This document shows, in pieces, positions 57,480 to 64,000 of a stretch of DNA of 64,000 nucleotides (position 1 is its first letter; every line of letters begins with the position of its first letter). This stretch comes from Tethya wilhelma. Its lineage: Eukaryota; Porifera; Demospongiae; Tethyida; Tethyidae. The position numbers and the translations under genes were made by a program. The notes below the pieces were generated by a model, which was given only the letters and a program-made list of their open reading frames with translations, did not search any database and was not told the origin of the DNA. The DNA lies in the NCBI GenBank assembly GCA_964030475.1, contig CAXIPT010000001.1, forward strand, positions 22,722,776 through 22,786,775. The letters are read 5' to 3'.

Positions 57480-57521
57480 CTACACCGAAACAAATGATGC
57501 ATAGACAAATATTTTAATACT

Positions 57522-57522
57522 N
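57522..57522. other. single N, probable scaffold join
   Basis: The 1.27-kb repeat begins at the next base, mirroring the situation at 7808. Confidence 0.7.
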
Positions 57523-58794
57523 GTGTAAAATGTAGACAAACTTTGACACTGAGCTAGTCAGCGCTAGCTAACACTTAGTCCGCCACCATTGAAGTCACTG
57601 TGCCATATGTAGCTATAGCTATAGGTCAATAAAATTTGATTCAGGTCACATTGTTGTTTCCTTCACCATGGCTGTGGTAAGTAGAAAGAAGTGGTTATGC
57701 TTGGGCTGAGTTTGACTCATTGGCCTGACCAGATAGAGCAGTTATAGAACCTACCAAATAGCTTAAGAAGCTTGTACATTATTCCTCTCCATGTAATACA
57801 AACAGACAACCCCCTTTCATCAGTATTTTAGCTTCAACAGAGCTCAGAACAACACAACCTTGAATCATCAATGTTTAAAGCACATCGCAAATACTGCGCA
57901 TGCTCAATACTCATTTTTGAATCTTTGGAGCAGCTGCCACGAAGAGAGCTTTGTTTTTTTTGTGAAGACAAGAGAATCTTTGAAAAGAGAGAACAATATG
58001 AGTTTAAGAAGTAAAATGCCAAAAAAACTGAAGCACTAGAGTTGTCTGGAGATGGAATCTGCTGTTAAAGGTGAGAAATTGACGGGTTTCAAATGTATAA
58101 AATTTTAGTACCAAAACAATGGTTTGTTTACCAGATAATAGGCACTGTGAACATGCTAAAGTCAGTGTCAGACACGCACCTTGTGTGTCTTAACACTCTG
58201 GCATATACAGTCAGGACTGAGAGGCATGGGATCACAAGAGTCTCAGTCAAGGTCAGTTCAAATTATCCTGTATGAAGTGTTATTAGTGCCAAAATTAGGC
58301 GATAATACTTTTAATATTATGAACATGGTTTTGATGATTCTGAAGGCGGTCTTAATCATGAAGGCGCTACTACAGTACCATTCTGAAGGCGGTCTTGATC
58401 ATTCTGAAGGCGGTTATGATCATGAAGGCGCTATACCATTCTGAAGGCGGTTATGATCATGAAGGCACTATACCATTCTGAAGGCGGTTATAATCATGAA
58501 GGCACTATATCATTCTGAAGGCGGTTATAATCATGAAGGCGCTATACCATTCTGAAGGCGGTCTTGATCATGAAGGCGCTTACTACTATTCTGAAAACCA
58601 CAACTTGTAGTCAATTGTCACCTAGCCAACTGGACACAATAAACCTTACTCTTTGGGCCCCTGGGCACCATATCCTGGACATGCTTTTAGGAGCCCCCTG
58701 CTTCCTGTAGGGTGTGTCTCTTCCACATGGATCTGGGACTGAGTGGGAGGAGAAGGGTGGGGGGGAGGAGGGCTGAAGAAGTACGAGACCAAGA
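57523..58794. repeat. 1.27-kb repeat, inverted partner at 7809-9081
   Basis: Reverse complement of the left copy, near identical. The minisatellite is at 58335-58600. Confidence 0.85.
58335..58600. repeat. minisatellite, inverted relative to 8036-8275
   Basis: Alternating ttctgaaggcggt and atcatgaaggcgct units. Confidence 0.85.
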
Positions 58795-58984
58795 GATTAG
58801 AGAAGAGTCGGAGCTATGACACAATTAATGCGCTTTGCGGAGCTACAGCTGGCAAGCAGGTGCGTGTGATCAACTCTCATTGTAAACTAATGTGGTCACA
58901 TGATTGTACTTGCCAGCTCAGTAAAGACCCAGGGAGGGAGGAGGAGAGAGGTTTGACCTTTGAACCCTACCAAATCAGCAGCTA

Positions 58985-59115
58985 TCAAAGGAGGTTTGAC
59001 ACGGTTGACCTTTGCTTGACCTTTCGCAATTAAAGTCCTCCACGTGTTCAATACATTATACGTGCACGTGGAGGACTTTAATTGCGAAAGGTCAACCGTG
59101 TCGAACCTCCTCTGA
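58985..59115. repeat. near-perfect hairpin, arms about 50 bp
   Basis: aggtttgacacggttgacct ... aattaaagtcctccacgtg is followed after about 18 bp by cacgtggaggactttaatt ... aaaggtcaaccgtgtcgaac. The main difference is a short extra gacctttgctt segment in the left arm. Both ORFs through it are mirror artefacts. Confidence 0.9.
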
Positions 59116-59189
59116 GCAGCTATAATGCCTGGAGTCTTCTGATTGCTCTGAGCCATATGCAGAGCAAGACCAGCGCCTTCACATTAATT

Positions 59190-59485
59190 TTGATAATAAT
59201 TATTTATAATCAAGACCACCTTCAGAATGGCAGTAGCACATTCGTGATCAAGACTGCCTTCAGAATGGTATAGCACCTTCATGATCAAGACCGCCTTCAA
59301 AATGGTATATTATAAACGCCTTCATGATCTTCGGAATGGTATAGCGCCTTCATGAACAAGACCGTCTTCATGATCAAGACCGCCTTCAGAATGGTATAGC
59401 ACCTTCATGATCAAGACTGCCTTCAGAATGATCAAAACCATGTTCATAATATTGAGAGTACAATCACCTAATTTTGGCACTAATA
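59190..59485. repeat. second minisatellite block, opposite orientation to 58335-58600
   Basis: Units gccttcatgatcaagaccgc / cttcagaatggtatagc, then atgttcataatattgagagt and ttttggcactaataacactt, the same flank as at 8270-8330. Together with 58270-58600 it forms an inverted pair around the hairpin. Confidence 0.8.
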
Positions 59486-59527
59486 ACACTTCATAATCTT
59501 GAGCCTTGTTAAGAGTACTATAATTTA

Positions 59528-59876
59528 TAGAGGTTATGCACCGGAAGTGAAACTAGGGGCGTGTCCCTTAGCAACGGAGGCAATCCGCCATGTTTGAGGG
59601 CAAGTTGTCCACGCGCCGTATGTCAGTAGTACAAAACGACGACTTTTGCAGCAGGTTTTTTTGTCTTATTTGCTCACCTTGGTGCTCGATCAACAGTTGG
59701 GTGGCATAAAGAGAAGCTGTATTTTAGTTAAAAATCTTGAAAAACAAGCAGATATTCACCGCTGCTTCAGCTCAACAGAGCAAAATATGATACGGAGAAA
59801 ATAACGTGGTAGCTGCCAAAATGCCCTCAAACATGGCGGCTTCCGGTCTTTGACCACGCCCCGTGCATAAGCTCTA
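59528..59876. mobile_element. MITE with TAGAGNTTATGCAC inverted ends
   Basis: Left tagaggttatgcaccgg; right ccgtgcataagctcta. The inner arms share aacatggcgg/ccgccatgttt and ccctcaaacatgg. The flanking 60 bp (tttacatttagagactccac) is repeated at about 60037-60098 without the element. Confidence 0.75.
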
Positions 59877-60099
59877 TTACTTTACATTTAGAGACTCCAC
59901 TTCTACTATTGAGTTGATTCAAGCCTGGATCAAGTTGTGTGTCTTAACTAAAAGAAGCTTACTGGCATATACAGTGACTGAGAGGCTTTGGATCACAGTC
60001 AAATTCTGAGTGTTTTACTCTTGTCAAGAGTGCTATTATTACTTTACATTTAGAGACTCCACTTCTACTATTGAGTTGATTCAAGCCTGGATCAAGTAA

Positions 60100-61523
60100 A
60101 GTATGCAGACTTAAGTTTCTTTGCCCATCTATAGAACGTGCCTATAGCTATACTAACCTTTCAACCTTATTGTGACTGTATATCTATCTATACAAGAAGT
60201 TCTTCTTGGTTAGCATGCTGAAGGACTTAGTTGTTCATGTATCACATGTCATGCAGACAGACAGACTGAGTATATGCATGCCTGTATTAAGATATAATTA
60301 TTGTTGTTGCACATGCATAATATACATGTCAGCATAATTATGTCATTACGTCAAATTATATTTTTGTTAAAATATGTAGCATTGAAGATTTTATGAATAT
60401 ATGCAAAACAAGTTATTAAGAAAATTTTGCACAAAGAATATGTGCTGATAATAGCACAACCAGTGTGCAAATTTAGCACACAGCAATTTAGCACGGGCAT
60501 GAAGTGTGCTTATTTCTGGGACAAGGGTTTAGCACACATTTTTGTGCTAACTTAGCACACCTGCATGTTTTTTTCTGTGCTGCATTGGGAANTTATGCAT
60601 GCATGATTCATTATCATAATGTATAATATATCATTATATTAATTAATAATAATTATTCTCAAAATTGCTTTAACAATAATTCTCAGAGAGTTTAACAGCT
60701 TGTGATTCAACTGAAACCATCTTGTATTATAATAATTATACATTATTATAAAATCTATCATTAGATCTGCACGTTACAACAGCAACAATTAAGTTGTCAA
60801 CATAATGGTACCCAGCCTGCAGTGCTAGTGTTGCTCATCGAACTTTGGACTGAACCTCATCCAAGAAGACATTTTATTAATGTATGTATACTCAATCATC
60901 TCATTCAGTCTCAGCCAGACAGGTATAGCCTCAGGTAAACCAGGTTTGTCCTCCCCATGTACTAAATTCAGTTGCTAAGCATAGTGGGGAAAGCCTGGTT
61001 TAAAAAAAAGAGGCTATGTTGAGTACTCATAGTCAAGGCATGCATGCATGCAGATCTGAAGTGCATGTCTACTGGCATTGCTGCAATGCAGGTCACCATG
61101 CATGTAGCTGTAATAGCCACATAATTCATTGACAAGTTATATATTCATTGCAGCAATGATTTTAATGTATGTATGGGTCCTGCAGTGGGTATTAGGAGAT
61201 TGGGATATCAAGATATAACTCTTGTGGGTGACTCTTTCCAAAGAAATCTTGTGATTTGACTCCGACTTCAAAGAAACCTTCAAGTGTGATTTGACTGAGT
61301 CCTTCTCAATGATTATGATGTAATTGCGCGCAATTTTTACGATGACGTAATTGAAATGTACCACGAACTTTGGCTAAATTTAGGTCCCGATTTCCTGATT
61401 GACTGGGTGGGCGAGTCAAAGAGACTGGATTTACAAGCCATCCTGGCCCTGCTGGTCCAGCTGCTGGTCAGACTGGTTTTCCCACCATGTGACTTGTTGT
61501 CATCATCTTTGACTCGACTGTAG
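60100..61523. other. no gene recognised, one N at 60592
   Basis: AT-rich. It contains tttagcaca words (60470-60570) like those at 13060-13090 and a hairpin gtatagcctcaggtaaacca / aagcctggtttaaaa.. (60925-61015). Confidence 0.4.
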
Positions 61524-61532
61524 TATAAAAGG
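61524..61532 (+). promoter_or_regulatory. TATA box of the TRAF-type gene
   Basis: tataaaagg lies 66 bp before the start codon at 61590, giving room for transcription to begin about 30 bp downstream. A good core-promoter match, directly upstream of a spliced RING-encoding frame. Confidence 0.6.
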
Positions 61533-61589
61533 CCGATGGTCACCGTACTCCGCACCAAATCACTCTCAGAAACTCATCGTCCTAACTGA

Positions 61590-62338
61590 ATGCTGTCCTG
61601 TGCAATCTGCAACAAGTACCTCTTCAACTCACCGCTGCAGTGCCCTTGCGGTGATCGCGTATGCAGCGGCTGTTTATACGGCTCAAGCTCGAGGTAAATA
61701 GCTGAATCTCAAACAACTTTATAATTGTATAGAGCGTTTTCATATGACGTCAGTGGTGTACAGATGAATATGTAAATTAGCAAATGAATATGCAAATTAG
61801 CGCTAGTGATAGGGAGAAATGTATGGGAGAATTCTGTTCTGCTACTTAGCGTTTACAGCGCTCAACGATCGATTTATATGTTGTGGCTTTCAAGGCAGTA
61901 GTGTCAAAAATCACCTGGAAGCAAGCTCTTGTGGCTGCAGTAAGTGAAAAATCCAGACTTGAAGGCTTTCTCCCATACATTCAGTACTTTAGCTGTACAC
62001 CAGAAGGCAGCTGCTACGTGAACCACGCCCCAAAAATTGCGTAAAATGACGTAAATGCAAACGCTCTATTGTTTGTCAATGTCAGATGTGATAATACATT
62101 TGTATGTTCTTGACTGCAGCAACTTGAAAGACTTCTCGTTGGTGTGCCCAAAGTGTAGCACTTCCTTTCACGCCAAGGACTGTTTTAGGGATCGTGCAGT
62201 TGAACTAGAATTAAAGAACTCCATCTTGAAATGTCAGAGTCCATCTTGTCCATGGGAAGGGGAAGGGACTTACTATCTGGTATGCAATCAGTATAATTTT
62301 CACCTGCTAAAATTAATGTTAAGTTTATAGGTAGCTGA
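61590..62338 (+). CDS. TRAF-type RING zinc-finger protein, first exons, cut by a gap
   Basis: Exon 1 (61590-61693) encodes MLSCAICNKYLFNSPLQCPC, then GDRVCSGCLYGSSS. Its C-x2-C...C-x-CGDR-x-C-x2-C spacing is a TRAF-like RING finger. It ends ag|gtaaat. Exon 2 (62120-62279) follows tgactgcag in matching phase and encodes SNLKDFSLVCPKCSTSFHAK, then CFRDRAVELELKNSILKCQS and CPWEGEGTYYL, completing the RING and entering the first TRAF-type zinc finger (C..C-PWEG). A third exon may start at 62331 after tttatag (VA..SYCTNFR), but an N follows at 62339. TRAF proteins are adaptors and ubiquitin ligases in innate immune signalling. The coiled-coil and MATH domains are not in this window. A non-TRAF RING ligase with TRAF-like fingers is possible. 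Confidence 0.75.
61730..62068. mobile_element. MITE in intron 1 of the TRAF-type gene
   Basis: Left end tagagcgttttcatatgacg; right end tgacgtaaatgcaaacgctcta. It fills most of the 426-bp intron. The interior is non-coding. It is related in style, but not clearly in sequence, to the element at 59528. Confidence 0.75.
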
Positions 62339-62908
62339 NCATTCCTACTGTACAAACTTCCGTATTACTAACTGTGCAATTATTTCCGTAATTGCACTTA
62401 AATTTTTAATGAGTTATTAATTGCACTTGAAGTTTTAATGAGCTACAGCATGCAGCTGCTCCAAAATTTGCTCCCAAGCATGAGAAATTACCATACTAGT
62501 TTAGAGGCATCAAATTTGAGTATGCTACACTGAAATAGTCTGTGATACCAATTATATAACCAACATCCTTCTTTCCACCATAAGATAAGAAACAACCAGA
62601 ATTCCTGTATGCGGCACTTTTATTTATTTATTATTTTTTTTAATGAAACAAATTTGTGGATACAAAGAAATAGCTTACAATGTCTAAGTATCCATTTATA
62701 ACTATAACAACAAACAGACAGAAACTAAAACAGAGTGATATACATGCAATACAGAACACATTTGGTATTAATTTATGATGCATGATAATAAGTGATAAAT
62801 ATTAACAAGTTGTGGATAAGGCACCGATACCAATCAGCCATTGCTAATCGATTTGCATGGAGGAAGTTGCAGAAGTTACTTGGCTTATAAGCTATCTCCT
62901 CGGTTATA

Positions 62909-62995
62909 GCCTTGTTCCCAGGCTTTCCCTTAATTTATTCATTTTCTAAAAAAAAAAAAAAAAAGAAGGGGAAGGCCTGGGAACGAGGCTACCTC
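62909..62995. repeat. hairpin of the GTTCCCAGGC type
   Basis: gccttgttcccaggctttcc and aaggcctgggaacgaggcta flank a poly-A run. Related hairpins lie at 10150-10225 and 31028-31100. Confidence 0.7.
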
Positions 62996-63008
62996 GGTTA
63001 GGTTCTGT

Positions 63009-63187
63009 CTATTCTATAGGTACACTCTTATGGTATACGTAGTCACTGCCTGGGTGAAGGCGGTCACACTCCTCTAACTCCCTAATTTTGTAGTCCTGAT
63101 CTGTGAGTCTTAATTCGTTAGACCAAGAATTGAAAACTTCCTCCATATCATTATGATAGACCTTGAATCTCGTATTTATGCAAAACT
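63009..63187 (-). CDS. probable terminal exon of an unrecognised gene
   Basis: After tttttttgacag the frame reads FCINTRFKVYHNDMEEVFNS, WSNELRLTDQDYKIRELEEC and HPGSDYVYHKSVPIE, ending TAG 63009. It is charged, has no low complexity, and has codon use like coding sequence. AATAAA-like signals on the minus strand near 62620-62630 could serve as a polyadenylation site. The family is not recognised. Confidence 0.35.
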
Positions 63188-63247
63188 CTGTCAAAAAAAC
63201 TCATGAAGCTAGTGTTAATAGTTTAGAGCCAGCAAAGTAACCATAAT

Positions 63248-63621
63248 CAGTGGCGTAGCCAGGGGGGTGCTAAAGGTGCATTTGCACCCCCTTTTTTTGT
63301 CTCGCGAAATTTACGCGTAGGTTATAAAATGCGCTATTTTTTAGCTTGTAATAATTTTTTGTGCACTTACTTAGTAGCAACAATTAAGTAGTCATCTTTG
63401 GCCAGAATTCAATCCAGAACAACTATTGGAAGCTTTCTTTTTGCTGCTACAAGGCTTTAGAGAGAGTTCGATCTAGCGAGCGCGTGCTACTGCTCGATTT
63501 CGGAGGGGCTAAAATTAGCTAATTAAGTGGGTGTGGTTTCCGGTTGTGCAAAATTTCCACCACGCTTCGCGCGCACCATTTTTATTGCTCCCCCTTTTCT
63601 AAAATCCTGGCTACGCCCCTG
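63248..63621. mobile_element. MITE with CAGTGGCGTAGCCAGG inverted ends
   Basis: cagtggcgtagccagg (63248) and cctggctacgcccctg (to 63621) are inverted repeats of a type widely found at hAT-like MITEs of animals. The interior carries tttgcacccccttttttt and a related ctcccccttttct. Confidence 0.8.
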
Positions 63622-63784
63622 ATAATATATATACTAATTTGCACAGATGACCCCTTATAAAGAACAAAACAAAACCAGCTAGTAATCGCCTAGTTTCCAC
63701 AACTGACACATCCCATCTCAACATAACAAGGAGCTGTTGTGTGTTCATGAGCATCCCCTGTAGTAGAAAACAGATAATTGGGCC

Positions 63785-64000
63785 TTAATCTACTCGATTA
63801 TCATCAATTGGTGGGAGCACAGCCAAAAAAGCTGACTGTATGGGCAGTATTGTTACATGCTGTTTATCCAGCTTGGATCTGTCAAAGAATTTATACCATT
63901 GGTCCGATAGCAAAATGAAAGGGATGGATATATTCCCTCTAACCTTGCATGAAGAAGCCATTTCCTCCATGTTGAAGAGTATGCCTTTCGGTACCAGACC
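63785..64000 (-). CDS. unrecognised exon running off the window
   Basis: The frame is open from the window edge. It reads GLVPKGILFNMEEMASSCKV, RGNISIPFILLSDQWYKFF, LDKQHVTILPIQSAFLAVLP, PIDDNRVD, then TAA. It may be the last exon of a minus-strand gene, or an internal exon spliced before the stop. No phase-compatible join to the 63009-63187 exon was found. Family not recognised. Confidence 0.3.
   Translation of the reverse strand, partial: GLVPKGILFNMEEMASSCKVRGNISIPFILLSDQWYKFFDRSKLDKQHVTILPIQSAFLAVLPPIDDNRVD

Larger units (their letters stand above)
52182..57521 (+). mobile_element. P-type (THAP9-like) transposon, 3' end not identified
   Basis: The 5' terminus tgcgtagataatatagacta then cgtgaccgggattgg is shared with 14454-14415 (inverted) and with the solo end at 23385-23424. 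It contains the transposase gene at 52955-56264. The 3' terminus was not found before the N at 57522, so the limit given is the contig edge. The minus-strand ORF at 56485 may or may not belong to it. It is inserted in a hAT relic. Confidence 0.7.

Noticed and set aside
7809..58794. One 51-kb transposon with 1.27-kb terminal inverted repeats
   Set aside because: The repeat copies abut scaffold gaps, contain a minisatellite rather than defined ends, and enclose unrelated host genes. A dispersed repeat with assembly breaks is simpler.
58743..59156. ORFs of 96 and 86 codons on opposite strands sharing a motif (RRFDTVDL)
   Set aside because: The shared motif comes from the hairpin at 58985-59115 being read on both strands.

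Overview
This is AT-rich animal genomic DNA: short GT-AG introns, microsatellites, dense small inverted-repeat transposons (MITEs), and many decayed transposases. The likely source is a sponge, probably a demosponge. The main reason is a cluster of a Cys-rich, multi-pass membrane protein family (28.1-37.6 kb) that I know as heavily expanded in sponge genomes. An AIG1-like GTPase, a TRAF-type RING protein and several sponge/cnidarian-style transposon ORFs agree with this. The species cannot be fixed from the sequence alone. Eight single N characters (7808, 17686, 26253, 27916, 43380, 57522, 60592, 62339) look like scaffold joins. Order and orientation across them should be treated as provisional.

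Layout. 0-7.8 kb: MITEs and one well-preserved host gene, a P-loop AIG1/GIMAP-like GTPase (4519-5580, 3' exon). 7.8-20 kb: repeat-rich, with a 1.27-kb segment repeated inverted at 57.5 kb, a truncated inverted copy of a P-type transposon (13.1-14.5 kb), retroelement integrase fragments and unrecognised ORFs. 20.6-22.6 kb: a complete but dead DNA transposon with ~40-bp terminal inverted repeats whose protein appears to join a CG-1-like N-terminus, a MULE-type DDE core and a PHD-like zinc finger. 25.1-25.6 kb (minus): a three-exon gene for the KEOPS subunit Pcc1/LAGE3, with a one-base frameshift in its last exon. 28-37.6 kb: broken copies of the membrane-protein family. 38.8-41.0 kb (minus): a multi-exon KH-domain gene with in-frame stops and a MITE in one intron. 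43.4-47 kb: a decayed multi-copy ORF of unnamed family split by a MITE. 48.8-51.1 kb: a TTAA-flanked transposon carrying P2X7-like zinc-binding exons. 51.4-57.5 kb: a hAT transposase cut by a P-type (THAP9-like) transposon with ten recognisable exons and two nonsense codons, facing an unrecognised ORF with a YVAGYVCKK motif. 57.5-61.5 kb: the inverted repeat again, minisatellites and a near-perfect hairpin. 61.5-62.3 kb: promoter and first exons of a TRAF-type RING protein, cut by a gap. 62.3-64 kb: two probable exons of unrecognised minus-strand coding sequence.

There is no operon-like organisation. The likely host genes (GTPase, Pcc1, KH protein, TRAF protein, membrane receptors) are islands in transposon debris, and several of them are damaged. 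Intron-exon structures were inferred by eye from splice-site consensus and reading-phase agreement. No transfer RNA, ribosomal RNA or CRISPR array was seen.
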